From Blautia sp. (GTDB taxonomy: Bacteria > Bacillota > Clostridia > Lachnospirales > Lachnospiraceae): DNA of 34,530 nucleotides. The notes under the pieces were generated by a model. The model was not told the DNA's origin. It was given only the letters and a program-made list of their open reading frames with translations, and did not search any database. This document shows, in pieces, positions 15,654 through 24,471 of this stretch (position 1 is its first letter; each line of letters begins with the position of its first letter). The position numbers and the translations under genes are program-made. The DNA lies in contig JAFUCO010000036.1 of assembly GCA_017459635.1 (NCBI GenBank), positions 1 to 34,530 on the forward strand, written 5' to 3'.

Positions 15654-16436
15654 TTATTTCTGTTCTGCTGCTTTGTCCGCTGCGATAAGGTTCCTTATTG
15701 CTCCGACACCCACGCGGACCGCAAGATCTGTATCGTGGACCAGCGGATTATCCAGTCCTCGTTTTGCCCTTTCCTGATTTGCCACTACAAGGAAGGCGCT
15801 TCCGCAGCGTACCTTCAGAGCATTGGCAACAATAAACAGAGCAGCTGATTCCATCTCAGATGCTTTACAGCCCATCCGGAGCCAGGCCTCCCACTTGTTC
15901 AGGAGCTCGTAGCTCACAGGCTTGGTTTCCGGGCTATGCTGTCCGTAAAATGAATCTTTGCATTCGACCACGCCGGTATGGAAAGGTGCTCCGAGCGCTT
16001 TTGCCGAAGCGACAAGTGCGTTCACTACTTCATAATCAGCTACTGCCGGAAACTCTATCGGCGCATACTCCTTGCTGGTTCCTTCCATCCGGATAGCTCC
16101 CGTTGCAACAACGATATCCCCGCCCTTTACATCAAGGTCCATACCGCCGCAGGTTCCGATGCGGATAAAGGTATCCGCCCCCGCCTGTACAAGCTCTTCC
16201 ATTGCGATAGACGCGCTGGGTCCGCCTATTCCTGTTGAGGTGACAGAAACCTTTACGCCGTCAAGCGTACCGGTGTACGTGACATATTCCCTGCTGTCGG
16301 CAATCTTAACTGGATCGTCAAAGTACTGTGCGATCTTTACACACCTCTTGGGATCTCCGGGAAGAATTACATACTTTCCCACTTCACCGGGAGCCACCTG
16401 AATATGATACAACCTTCCGTTATCTGAATACAACAT
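15654..16436 (-). CDS. udp: Uridine phosphorylase (nucleoside phosphorylase NP-I family)
   Basis: Cytosolic enzyme that splits uridine with phosphate to uracil and ribose-1-phosphate. The 260 residues match the Udp subgroup over the full length: [20 protein letters not shown] near the start, [28 protein letters not shown] phosphate-binding region, [13 protein letters not shown] and the [13 protein letters not shown] ribose-binding segment. GGGAGGAG lies 6-13 bases before the ATG. It heads a likely four-gene unit with the methionine importer, an unusual partnership; uridine kinase is encoded about 3 kb away on the same strand. The methionine context raises the alternative of a related nucleoside substrate, but the sequence fits uridine phosphorylase better. 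Confidence 0.88.
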   Translation of the reverse strand: MLYSDNGRLYHIQVAPGEVGKYVILPGDPKRCVKIAQYFDDPVKIADSREYVTYTGTLDGVKVSVTSTGIGGPSASIAMEELVQAGADTFIRIGTCGGMDLDVKGGDIVVATGAIRMEGTSKEYAPIEFPAVADYEVVNALVASAKALGAPFHTGVVECKDSFYGQHSPETKPVSYELLNKWEAWLRMGCKASEMESAALFIVANALKVRCGSAFLVVANQERAKRGLDNPLVHDTDLAVRVGVGAIRNLIAADKAAEQK

Positions 16437-16461
16437 ATTTTTTCTCCTCCCATGATACTGC

Positions 16462-16491
16462 TTTTCTCATACCGTTACGGCAGAGTCCAAT
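16462..16491 (-). promoter_or_regulatory. Possible promoter of the udp-metNIQ unit
   Basis: On the minus strand TTGATT is followed after about 17 bases by TATGAG. Both boxes are partial matches. The position, some 25-55 bases before the start codon, is right, but the call is weak. Confidence 0.3.
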
Positions 16492-16574
16492 CAATTACAG
16501 TTGAAATTAATGAGTAACTGTTCTGAACCGATACAATAATATTTCATATCCACCCGCCGCGTCACTGTCAGTTA

Positions 16575-19454
16575 TTAATCTGTATTCGTATCACTCAGGC
16601 TCCTCTTACCTTCTGCGGTAATAACGCATCCGGTAAACTCCTCTTCCCCAACAATAAGAACCGTTCCTTCCGGAATGACAACACTCGCATCATCTTCCAC
16701 CTTAATCTCTTTGATCATCGAAGTGCCCGTAACATTCCAGACCGCGTCTCCTTCCAGCTGTATTATTATATCGCTGCTCCCGCTATAGTTTATCAGGTTC
16801 GCTGTATACCATGCATCCTGACGTTCATCTGCTGCAGAAGATGCATCCTTATACTCCTCGGCAAAGGAAGCCGCTTCCTCCTTGTCGTCAAAGGCATATC
16901 CTCCGCTCTCTTTTATAAAAGCAGCTCTGCCATCGTTTACCCGGAATGCACTGGTCGATGCAGCCGCGCCGCTTAACGCCGTGCCTTCTCCCAGCGTTAT
17001 ATAAAGCCCGCTTCCGGTAAGTCCTGCAGTTCCTGTGGCATTGTAAATATTGCCTGTATAGCTTCCGTTTGTGAAGCTGAAGTGCTGCTCACAGCTCCCG
17101 TCATTTTCAGCAGCATCATTATCCATGATCTGTATAAGTACTCCGCTGTTTGTTATTGCCGCATCATCTATCGAAGCAGTAAACGGCTCATCTGAAGCTC
17201 CGTTCCTCACGAGGAACGTTTCAGATCCCGAATCGACAACCGTCCCGTTTTCAAGGATAAGGCTGTTTCCGCCCCGGGTGATCATCATACCGCAGGTATC
17301 TGAATGGATCTCACTTGCAGACAGCGTAGCAGCTGCGCCGTCACCCATAATAAACGGTATAGTTCCCGCCCCTTCAGTATGTATCACCGAGTCGTCAAGT
17401 GTTATTTCCGTATTCTCCCCGAATGCGGCAACTGCAGATCCGTTTTCAGAATCCTCACCTGTATCTGTTTCCTCCGCCGCAGCGACCATCTCGATAAGCG
17501 CACCCGTAATTGAGTAAGGTGTGTTATTGATGATTATGCCGCTATGGCCTCGAACGCTGTCTATTATGGTTATGTCCAGAGCTTCGGAAGCACTGTATTC
17601 ACCTGATGCGACTCTCTCCTCCGCTGATCTTGTATCATCCACGCCTTCCTGCGTAATAAAGAGAGCACTGTCAAATGTATAGTCACCGGATCCTATAACT
17701 TCTGCACTGATTCCTGTCTCTTCGGCACCGGTCTCTTCGTCCACGGCATCGATCGGTTTGTCATCAGCATCTGTCTCCGCAGTCCCGGCTTCAGATACTG
17801 TGTCATCAGAATCCGCCTCTGCAGCTATTTTCACGGACGCTGTATCTTCAACACTCGCTCCGGTTACCGTAACATTCCTGTATATGATAAGTCCGTCTTC
17901 CGTTTCCTCCTGCTCTTCAGCCTCGATCTCCCCTTCTATAAAGGAATCTTCCGATACTGTGAGTGTTGTAAGCCTTGAAGTTCCGGGCGCATTCCACACC
18001 GAACCTTCCAGCAATGTCAGGTTGGTTTCATGGAGATCCGTCACATAGCTGTCCGGCAAAAGCCCGTACCATTTACAGCTTTCATCCTCCGCATACTCGC
18101 TCCAGTAATTATTCCACTGGTTCGCGTCAGCATAATTTACGGCACCGTCTATCATTGTCCGGACGGCTGTTATATTCATATCCCTCTGATAGTCGTCATG
18201 AATGATCGACCCGCTTATCTCGGAATCCTCCATGGTTATGTTTATGCCTTTTGCCGTATCCTTTTTCAGATATCCTGCTGCCGGGTCAGGATTCAGTGTC
18301 GAAAGCAGTGCTGTCCCTCCGGATGAAACAACATCCGTATTTGCAAGAGTAATATCAGCAGATGAGGAACTGACCAGTATGGATGCCCCTCTGATATAGT
18401 CAGCATATGCCGCCGCGGCGCTGCTGTAACCTTGTGTATCATTACCCTTCGTCTGTACTGTATAGACTTCATTGTCGATCTCAGATACAAACTCAAAGCC
18501 TTCAAGATTAATTGAGTCCTCAGTCACAAGGCTTGCATTGCCTGAAAAGAAATACGGAATTTCCTCCTCGCCATCTTCTTCCGAAGTACCTGAAGAGCAT
18601 ATCACAACCGCGTTCCTCCCGGCTATGACCGTAGAAAAAACATCTTCCTCAAGGAGCTCCTCAGCCATATCAGCGGCAACTGTATTGCCGTCTGCTGTCA
18701 CAGCTTCTGCCGCATCCAGCGATGAACCTACCGTGAGCATTCCGTTATCCTTAACAATTGCTCCGTCCTCTGCCGAGATCACATTTGAAGCGTACAGATA
18801 ATCACGGCAGTCTTTATCCGCAATCACTCCGCAGCCTCCATGAAGCGCGACAACGTCTGTGTCATACGCCGTAAGTTCGAGCCCTGAACCTTCAGCATTT
18901 TCCGCTTTAAGTACTGCTCCCGAATCCGTTATGCACAGGGAGTGATCATAGCCCGTGTGGGTCTGCCCTGATGATAAACCCGCGGTGACTGTTCCTGATC
19001 CCAGTATGCCGGAAGTATAAAAAGCCTCACTGTCAGAAGCCGCATTTTCTGCTTCCGCACTATCACTTTCTGCTTTTATTATAGAATTTTTTACAATGAC
19101 TTCTGCCGTATCAACGGCTTTCAGCGTACTGCTCCCCTCACTGTAAACAGAAAAAGCAGAATCCTCGATAACTGTTCTTCCACTGTCGGTATACAGGGCA
19201 GCCGGCTCATGCGAATCAAGAGACAATCCGGAAATCAGCAGGCTTCCATCCTCTGCTTCTTCCATGTATTTCCGAAGGTCATCGTACGCAGCCGCGAACT
19301 CAGCTTTTCCATCACGCACAGTGACCGCTGCTTCCGTACTTTGCCGGGAGGCGGCAGGTTCCGAAGACGCTTCGCTGCCTGCAAATGCCACCACTTCAAA
19401 GCACAGAGCAGCGGTCAGCGCTGCCGGAACAATAATCTTATATTTCCTTTTCAT
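16575..19454 (-). CDS. Large secreted beta-helix-like surface protein
   Basis: A 959-residue exported protein. Residues 1-25 are a signal peptide (MKRKYK, hydrophobic run, EVVAFAG). The rest is very acidic and rich in Ser, Ala, Thr and Gly, with many short strands of the form VIVKNSIIKAE, ITLDDSVIHTEG, LILENGTVVDSG and VWNVTGTSMIKEI. This is the pattern of a right-handed parallel beta-helix, as in pectate-lyase-like and adhesin-type proteins. I see no LPXTG sorting motif, no SLH or choline-binding repeat and no C-terminal membrane helix, so how it is held at the surface is unknown. It shows no recognisable catalytic residues. GGGAGAG precedes the ATG. It sits alone between udk and udp; a role in adhesion or glycan binding is a guess from its fold. 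Confidence 0.75.
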   Translation of the reverse strand: MKRKYKIIVPAALTAALCFEVVAFAGSEASSEPAASRQSTEAAVTVRDGKAEFAAAYDDLRKYMEEAEDGSLLISGLSLDSHEPAALYTDSGRTVIEDSAFSVYSEGSSTLKAVDTAEVIVKNSIIKAESDSAEAENAASDSEAFYTSGILGSGTVTAGLSSGQTHTGYDHSLCITDSGAVLKAENAEGSGLELTAYDTDVVALHGGCGVIADKDCRDYLYASNVISAEDGAIVKDNGMLTVGSSLDAAEAVTADGNTVAADMAEELLEEDVFSTVIAGRNAVVICSSGTSEEDGEEEIPYFFSGNASLVTEDSINLEGFEFVSEIDNEVYTVQTKGNDTQGYSSAAAAYADYIRGASILVSSSSADITLANTDVVSSGGTALLSTLNPDPAAGYLKKDTAKGINITMEDSEISGSIIHDDYQRDMNITAVRTMIDGAVNYADANQWNNYWSEYAEDESCKWYGLLPDSYVTDLHETNLTLLEGSVWNAPGTSRLTTLTVSEDSFIEGEIEAEEQEETEDGLIIYRNVTVTGASVEDTASVKIAAEADSDDTVSEAGTAETDADDKPIDAVDEETGAEETGISAEVIGSGDYTFDSALFITQEGVDDTRSAEERVASGEYSASEALDITIIDSVRGHSGIIINNTPYSITGALIEMVAAAEETDTGEDSENGSAVAAFGENTEITLDDSVIHTEGAGTIPFIMGDGAAATLSASEIHSDTCGMMITRGGNSLILENGTVVDSGSETFLVRNGASDEPFTASIDDAAITNSGVLIQIMDNDAAENDGSCEQHFSFTNGSYTGNIYNATGTAGLTGSGLYITLGEGTALSGAAASTSAFRVNDGRAAFIKESGGYAFDDKEEAASFAEEYKDASSAADERQDAWYTANLINYSGSSDIIIQLEGDAVWNVTGTSMIKEIKVEDDASVVIPEGTVLIVGEEEFTGCVITAEGKRSLSDTNTD

Positions 19455-19629
19455 ACTGCTCTCCCGGGATACTTTTCAAAATGAGTATTATTTTCATTCA
19501 AATTCAAGTCCGGCATGCCGTACCTGCACCGGGCTGCGCGCCGGAGGTGCTTCCATCTTCACCTTCGCAGTCCCGGCATCCGCCGTATATGCAGATGTTC
19601 AGAAAGGGCTCGGAGCATCTGCTGGATCA

Positions 19630-20256
19630 TTATTTGCCAAACTGATTCAGGTGAGCCTGTACACGGTTGATCACCATATCAACAGCCACCTGGTTTTTTC
19701 CGCCCTGGGGGATGATTATATCAGCATACCGCTTTGAAGGCTCGACAAATGCTTCGTGCATCGGCTTTACCGTATTCAGGTACTGGTTTACCACACTGTC
19801 AAGCGTCCTTCCCCTCTTTTTCACATCGCGCGTGATCCTGCGGATAATGCGCACGTCGGCATCCGCGTCCACAAATATCCTTATGTCCAGCTGGTCTCTT
19901 ATCTCCTCAGGATAGAAGATCATGATCCCTTCAACTATGATCACCTGTGTGGGATGTATCCTTATCGTGTTTTCCGACCTGTCATGGATGGTATAGTCGT
20001 AGATCGGGCATTCTATTATCTTTCCTTCGCGGAGGGCACGCAGGTCCGACGCAATGCGCTCATTGTCAAAAGCGTCCGGATGATCATAGTTAAGCGCTGC
20101 TCTCTCTTCATAAGTCATATTATGATGTTCTTTATAGTAATTGTCATGATAGAGCACCGTCACAAGGCTGCCGAAATGTTCCGCCAGTTTTCTTGTAAGC
20201 GTTGTCTTACCGCTGCCGGTCCCGCCGGCGATACCGATCACAATTGTATTATCCAT
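19630..20256 (-). CDS. udk: Uridine kinase
   Basis: Cytosolic pyrimidine-salvage enzyme that phosphorylates uridine and cytidine with ATP or GTP. Its 208 residues carry the P-loop GIAGGTGSGKTT at the N-terminus, HDNYYKEH, the NYDHPDAFD substrate segment, PIYDYTIHDR, and RRITRDVKKRGR in the lid. I chose the ATG at 20256 because GGAG lies seven to ten bases upstream. A TTG at 20268 is in frame and would add four residues, but lacks a ribosome site. It complements the uridine phosphorylase encoded nearby. Two GC-rich stem-loops lie between it and the zinc-ribbon gene upstream. Confidence 0.94.
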   Translation of the reverse strand: MDNTIVIGIAGGTGSGKTTLTRKLAEHFGSLVTVLYHDNYYKEHHNMTYEERAALNYDHPDAFDNERIASDLRALREGKIIECPIYDYTIHDRSENTIRIHPTQVIIVEGIMIFYPEEIRDQLDIRIFVDADADVRIIRRITRDVKKRGRTLDSVVNQYLNTVKPMHEAFVEPSKRYADIIIPQGGKNQVAVDMVINRVQAHLNQFGK

Positions 20257-20282
20257 TATCTGCTCCAATCCGCTGCATAGGA

Positions 20283-20306
20283 GACAGCGCGGCAGCGCCG
20301 CCTGTC
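20283..20306 (-). promoter_or_regulatory. GC stem-loop in the udk leader
   Basis: GACAGCGCGGC pairs with GCCGCCTGTC around AGC with one bulge, ending about 27 bases before the udk start. A second GC stem (20356-20384, CGGCCGC with GCGGCCG) lies just after the upstream gene. Neither is followed by a T run on the coding strand, so they are more likely RNA-stability or attenuation structures than plain terminators. Confidence 0.4.
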
Positions 20307-20392
20307 CCTCAGCTGTCCGGAACCTTTTTCGGCCTCCGTTATTATTTTGTTACTTTTCACGGCCGCTTGCGGCCGGACCGTGAATGGCAGCA

Positions 20393-21379
20393 TTATTTTA
20401 ACTTTATTCCGCAGTTCTGACAGTAAGCATCCTTTCCTACATAAGCCCCGCAGGAAGGACAGTAGACCTTGCTCCTGTCACGGCGCAGCCTGTCAAACAA
20501 AGATTTTTTCTTTGGCTGCTCCTTACCATCCTGCTGGCCGTCTTTTTCAATGCCGTCATTCTGCGATGTGCCGTCATTCCGTGATGCACCGTCTTTCTGC
20601 GATGTGCCGTCTTTCTTCAATGCGCCGTCTTTCTGCGTCATACCGCCTTCCGTCCCGGCATTATCCAGATTTCCTGCTTTCGCAGCGGCCCCGTCACCCT
20701 TATTGCCTTCTCCCGGTCCGTCTGCCGCAGGCTCCGTGCCAAAAGCAGTATCCTCAGAGGACAGCCCCGCGTCTTCCGATAAGGTATCACTGTTACCGGA
20801 AGCCTCGTCCCCGTTTTTCTTCTTTCTGTCTTTTCTTTTCCGGCTCTTCTTCTCCGGCTTTGGCTTCCTCTTATCCTCCTCTTCCGCAGGCGCGAAAGGA
20901 TCAAGAATGTTTTCTCCCGTCGGAGCCTCCCAGAGGCCGCTCTCCTGTGAGGCCGAGATCTCCGGCTGGAAATCCAGGACACCGGAGGACTTTTTCCTGC
21001 GGATCTTCTTCTCTTCTGTACCTGAAGAGCCTTTTCCTGACGAGTCCTCCTTTTTCCCATCAGTATTATCTGCAGATCCGGACCCTTCTTCCTGCCCGGA
21101 GGCACTGCTGCCGCCTGAGGCTCCATCAGCAGCACGGCTGTTGTCAGTCAGCATCCTGCCTTCCGCTGTTCCGTCTGCTTCTATCGCAGCGGAAGATGAG
21201 ATCTCCACTCTTTTATCCCCGGCTTTCACAAATGAGGTGCTTTTTGCCAGCCTGCTCCTCAGGGAATTGATCTCCCCGGCCAATGAAGCAACTGTATCCT
21301 CAAGATCCTCGATCTCCATTGATGTTATGTCTATCCTGTCCTCCATCGCGCGGACTTCATCAAGCAGAAGGTCACTCAT
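20393..21379 (-). CDS. Zinc-ribbon protein with N-terminal coiled coil and disordered middle
   Basis: A 328-residue soluble protein of unknown function. Residues 1-45 look like a coiled coil (MEDRIDITSMEIEDLEDTVASLAGEINSLRSRL). Residues 60-290 are low-complexity, Gly, Ser, Lys and Asp rich, and include tandem five-to-seven-residue repeats built on KDG (KDGALKKDGTSQKDGASRND and on). The C-terminus is a zinc ribbon with Cys307, Cys310, Cys320 and Cys323 (CPSCG then CQNCG). Its ATG overlaps the last eight bases of the upstream membrane-protein gene, which also ends in a zinc ribbon, so the two are translationally coupled and probably act together. I do not recognise a named family. Confidence 0.75.
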   Translation of the reverse strand: MSDLLLDEVRAMEDRIDITSMEIEDLEDTVASLAGEINSLRSRLAKSTSFVKAGDKRVEISSSAAIEADGTAEGRMLTDNSRAADGASGGSSASGQEEGSGSADNTDGKKEDSSGKGSSGTEEKKIRRKKSSGVLDFQPEISASQESGLWEAPTGENILDPFAPAEEEDKRKPKPEKKSRKRKDRKKKNGDEASGNSDTLSEDAGLSSEDTAFGTEPAADGPGEGNKGDGAAAKAGNLDNAGTEGGMTQKDGALKKDGTSQKDGASRNDGTSQNDGIEKDGQQDGKEQPKKKSLFDRLRRDRSKVYCPSCGAYVGKDAYCQNCGIKLK

Positions 21380-22772
21380 CTTTCATCACCTCCTGTGTAA
21401 TACCATGACACATCGGGCATTCCCGGTCATCTTCATTAAGCAGCTGGCCGCAGCAGCACATCCTGTATCTTCCGATCATCTTCGGCGCCCGTATTGCCTG
21501 GCTTCCAAGCTCCTCACGGGTACTTTTTATCTCCTCAAGGGTCAGATCCGATTTCACCGTGATCCCGCTGGCCGGCTCAGCAGTCCCGTCCTTAAAGGTA
21601 CATTCTTCCGGATATATCCTTGCCTGGTCATAGGCACGGAAGTTAAATCCGATAGCATTTACAAGACAGGTCATTATCTCGTCGGTATCATCCGAATCCT
21701 CGCTTTTTTTAAGCTCCATAATAGGCAGGGTCAGATGTGAACCGTCCGGATGCAGGAAATGGATCTCGCATTTCAGCGACTCGATGCCTTGCCGGTTGTA
21801 ATTCCTTACTACTGCCTGTATCTCTATCTCCCTGTCGGAAAGCTTGGTCACCATGAGCCTGACTATACGGAACCTGAATACCGGATCATAATTTGTAACT
21901 TCAAGTATCAGGCCTTTCTCCGATAGTTCCTCATCCTCGTCAATATCAGCAAGAGTAAGTGATCTGTACTCCGCCGAACGGTATGGTTCAGGTACCGGAA
22001 GCTTTTCAAGTTTGTGCAGGATATAAAGCATTATAACCGAACAGAAAAAAGTAAACCAGACACCGGAGCCATTGGTAAGCGTAGTGGGCTCGGTTTCCTT
22101 TGTGATAGTCTGTATCGCCGAGGAAGCCACAAGGAACACGATTGATGTTGCAAGGCTGGTAACTCCGGCTATACGTACACAGCTGCTGTAATCCTGTTCG
22201 GATGCGTTGCGCCGGTATTCCCGGATGACCATCCCGTTGAGGATAAGGACCATCCCCATAAAAATAAGAAGTATCAGCGACCCGGTGCCGATAGCCGACA
22301 TGTTTGCGGTCGTGACCGACTCGAACAGTGCATACAATAGCGTGATGAAATTCATCGGAAACTTTGAAAAGATGAATCTGCCCTCCGTCCAGGCCCAGGG
22401 TATGATCCCCCCGAAGCACTGCAGCACGGCCAGAAACATGATCTCACGCCTCCAGGATTCAAACAGTACAGCGTTTTCAAACGCTTTGTTACCGGTATTC
22501 CAATATTCACTTTTATTTTTCTGATAAGGCCGTATCTCGGATTCCTCATGGATGTTCCGCTCGCAGTCCGGATAAGCTCCGTTCAGCAGCAGATTATAGT
22601 TCCGCCTGCGGAACTCCAGATGCTCCCGCTGTTCTTTAAGGGCACTTTTCTGTTCCTCCATGCGGGAGAGCTTGACATCCCTGGCCTTAATTCTCCGCAG
22701 CATGAGCTGCTGTTTCTGTTCCTCTGACAGCTGCTCTTCTCCGGTGATCTCAGGAGTTGTCTCTTCGTTCAT
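21372..22772 (-). CDS. Membrane protein with C-terminal zinc ribbon, unknown function
   Basis: A 466-residue protein. Residues 10-65 are a charged coiled-coil-like region (EEQKQQLMLRRIKARDVKLSRMEEQK). Residues about 110-260 hold four or five membrane helices (for example GSLILLIFMGMVLILNGMVI and WFTFFCSVIMLYIL). A cytosolic beta-rich domain of about 150 residues follows, and the end carries a zinc ribbon with Cys at 439-441, 452 and 455 (CCCG, CPMCHG). GGAGGAG lies 8-14 bases before the ATG. It leads a coupled pair with the zinc-ribbon gene downstream and has its own promoter and a structured leader of about 180 bases. Function is unknown; a membrane stress sensor or scaffold is possible but unsupported. 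Confidence 0.75.
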   Translation of the reverse strand: MNEETTPEITGEEQLSEEQKQQLMLRRIKARDVKLSRMEEQKSALKEQREHLEFRRRNYNLLLNGAYPDCERNIHEESEIRPYQKNKSEYWNTGNKAFENAVLFESWRREIMFLAVLQCFGGIIPWAWTEGRFIFSKFPMNFITLLYALFESVTTANMSAIGTGSLILLIFMGMVLILNGMVIREYRRNASEQDYSSCVRIAGVTSLATSIVFLVASSAIQTITKETEPTTLTNGSGVWFTFFCSVIMLYILHKLEKLPVPEPYRSAEYRSLTLADIDEDEELSEKGLILEVTNYDPVFRFRIVRLMVTKLSDREIEIQAVVRNYNRQGIESLKCEIHFLHPDGSHLTLPIMELKKSEDSDDTDEIMTCLVNAIGFNFRAYDQARIYPEECTFKDGTAEPASGITVKSDLTLEEIKSTREELGSQAIRAPKMIGRYRMCCCGQLLNEDDRECPMCHGITQEVMKDE

Positions 22773-22951
22773 AGTGCATCTCCTCCAGAAGCTGCTTCAC
22801 AGCTGCTCAGAAACCATTCTGAACAGCTGCACATCAGGCGATGCTTCATATCCAGGATTGCCTGATGCATGTTGCTAAAATTCATCAACGCCCTCAGCAG
22901 CAAATGCTTCAGGCTGTTCCGAACAATTATCCTGCTTCTTTTTTCAAAACT
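22773..22951 (-). promoter_or_regulatory. Structured 5' leader of the zinc-ribbon pair
   Basis: About 180 bases between the predicted transcription start and the ATG. It contains two good stem-loops: CATCAGGC with GCCTGATG (22832-22867) and CAGCTGCTCAG with CTGAACAGCTG (22800-22829), the second almost perfect with one G-U-type pair. A smaller GAAGC-A-GCTTC hairpin lies close to the ribosome site. It matches no riboswitch class I recognise. Confidence 0.45.
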
Positions 22952-22957
22952 GTTTAC

Positions 22958-22987
22958 ATTGTAACATACTTGACGGTTAATATGCAA
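22958..22987 (-). promoter_or_regulatory. Promoter of the zinc-ribbon pair
   Basis: On the minus strand TTGCAT, 18-base spacer, TACAAT, with TGT just before the -10 (extended -10). The -10 is embedded in the perfect palindrome TTACATTGTAA on the plus strand (about 22955-22965), a possible operator. Confidence 0.65.
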
Positions 22988-23075
22988 TAATCGCAGACAG
23001 GGGTCTGCTTTGAATAGTGGACTAAGTCTGATTATCCTAAAGTATCATAACATAAAACGCTGTAATAATCCACAG

Positions 23076-23147
23076 GAAATAAGACAGGGTGAAAATAAGG
23101 AAATAAGACAGGATGAGAATAAGGAAATAAGACAGGATGAAAATAAG
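23076..23147 (+). repeat. Three tandem 24-bp repeats upstream of the beta-propeller gene
   Basis: Units starting GGAAATAAGACAGG lie at 23076, 23100 and 23124, differing at one or two bases, followed by a partial GACAGG. The core AAATAAGACAG is shared with the REP-like palindrome elsewhere in the window. Because 24 is a multiple of three the stretch stays open on the plus strand, but I see no supported gene. Confidence 0.85.
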
Positions 23148-23268
23148 ACAGGAATGCGGTATAATGCAGGTTACAGGCATATTATCATAACAATAGCTTC
23201 AACCCGTTATATTTATCTTTTATGTTCGTATAAAGGTTTGTTTTTCACGAAAGGAGCCGCTCCAACTG

Positions 23269-24333
23269 ATGAAAGTAGAAAAGAAAGTTATTTGCAGTCT
23301 CAATAAGTGCTATTCCATTTCCTGCCTTGATTTCCAGGAAGAGCATTGTTTCCTTGTGGCCGCAGAGAAACACGATCCCTGCTATCTGTTTGCGGAAAAC
23401 GGCACTCTCCTCGAAACCGTATGGAAGGAGCCGGGCGGTGTTATGTCAATGGCTCCTGTTCCCAATAAAGAAGGACAGTTTCTTGCCACACATAAGTTTT
23501 ACTCCCCAGACGATTCAATGGAGGCAAAAATAGTCATCGCAGCCCGGAGAGATAAGGATAACTGGGAGGTGCGTACACTCTGCAATGTGCCCTTCGTGCA
23601 CCGTTTCGGCATCCTGAGACGCGGCGGAGCCGATTATCTCCTGGTCTGCTGCCTTAAAACCGGCCACGAATACCAAAATGACTGGCGTTTCCCGGGAGCC
23701 TGCTACGGCGCCCTCCTGCCTTCTGATCTGGATTCGTTTGACGAAAACCATCCCCTCAGGCTCGGGCTTATTATGGATGGCATGCTTAAAAATCACGGTT
23801 ACAGCAAAATATCCCATGGCGGACATGATGCCGGGCTTGTCGCCTGTGAAGAGGGAACCTTTATCTTTGATCCTCCTGCAGTTTGCGGAGCGAAGTGGGA
23901 AATTACACAGATAAGCACAATTCCTTCCAGTGATTCTGTGCTTATGGATTTTGACGGGGATGGAAAGCCGGAGCTTGGATGCATCAGTCCTTTCCATGGA
24001 AATTCCCTGGTCATCTATCACCTCGATGAACACGATAATTATGTACCGCAGTGGAAATACAGCCGCCCCGAAAAAGAAACTGAAATGATCCACGGAACCT
24101 GGACATGCGAGCTTCTCGGAAAGCCGGCCTGGATAGTCGGATGGAGAAAAGGCACCAAAGACACTATTGCCATCACCTGGGATGCGGCTTCCGGGACCTA
24201 TACATGTGATTTCATCGACCGTGATGCAGGCTGCGCAAACGCAATGCATTTCATAAACAAAGACGGAAAAGACATAATCATTGCCGCCAACCGCGAGATC
24301 GATGAAATAGCCATGTATACAGTTACAAAATGA
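23269..24333 (+). CDS. Cytosolic beta-propeller-like protein, unknown function
   Basis: A 354-residue protein without signal peptide or membrane segments. Repeating short beta-strand stretches and an FG-GAP/VCBS-type calcium-loop motif (LMDFDGDGKPELGCISPF) suggest a seven-bladed beta-propeller. The SKISHGGHDAGLVAC and GTWTCELLGKPAWIVGWRKG segments recall the propeller part of aldos-2-ulose dehydratase-type sugar enzymes, but only from memory. It is unusual for a propeller of this type to be cytosolic. The ribosome site AAAGGAG is 12 bases from the ATG, longer than normal, and lies next to a small GGAG-CCG-CTCC inverted repeat that could hide it. Upstream lie 24-bp tandem repeats; downstream is a stem-loop containing the REP-like core. 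Confidence 0.65.
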   Translation: MKVEKKVICSLNKCYSISCLDFQEEHCFLVAAEKHDPCYLFAENGTLLETVWKEPGGVMSMAPVPNKEGQFLATHKFYSPDDSMEAKIVIAARRDKDNWEVRTLCNVPFVHRFGILRRGGADYLLVCCLKTGHEYQNDWRFPGACYGALLPSDLDSFDENHPLRLGLIMDGMLKNHGYSKISHGGHDAGLVACEEGTFIFDPPAVCGAKWEITQISTIPSSDSVLMDFDGDGKPELGCISPFHGNSLVIYHLDEHDNYVPQWKYSRPEKETEMIHGTWTCELLGKPAWIVGWRKGTKDTIAITWDAASGTYTCDFIDRDAGCANAMHFINKDGKDIIIAANREIDEIAMYTVTK

Positions 24334-24372
24334 GGAGGGGACGGTTCTCTGTCTTAATCCCCTGTCTCATTT
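24328..24372 (+). terminator. Stem-loop after the beta-propeller gene with REP-like core
   Basis: AAATGAG and GGGGA pair with TCCCC and CTCATTT, enclosing the REP-like sequence AGGGGACGGTTCTCTGTCTT (24336-24355). It starts at the stop codon. The T content after it is modest, so it may be a terminator or just a repeat insertion. Confidence 0.5.
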
Positions 24373-24471
24373 CCCCAGTAAGCCGCCTCACTCTTCGTAT
24401 TTTCTTTTCGAAGAATCTGTGTTAATATTATGAAAACCTGCAATACATACAAATGATAAGGAGGACCTTTT

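Noticed and set aside
16575-19454. Autotransporter for the large beta-helix protein
   Set aside because: There is no C-terminal outer-membrane barrel and the other genes indicate a Gram-positive cell.
20469-21740. 423-residue plus-strand ORF
   Set aside because: It is antisense to the two zinc-ribbon genes, which have ribosome sites, coupling and domains; the Ser/Pro-rich translation is a shadow of their low-complexity sequence.
23010-23306. 98-residue ORF containing EIRQDENK repeats
   Set aside because: Its repeat arises from the 24-bp DNA repeats, there is no ribosome site, and its end overlaps the better-supported gene at 23269.
24373-24471. glmS ribozyme in the glmS leader
   Set aside because: The leader is short and lacks the conserved core and the expected length; only a small CTTCG/CGAAG inverted repeat and AT-rich boxes are present.
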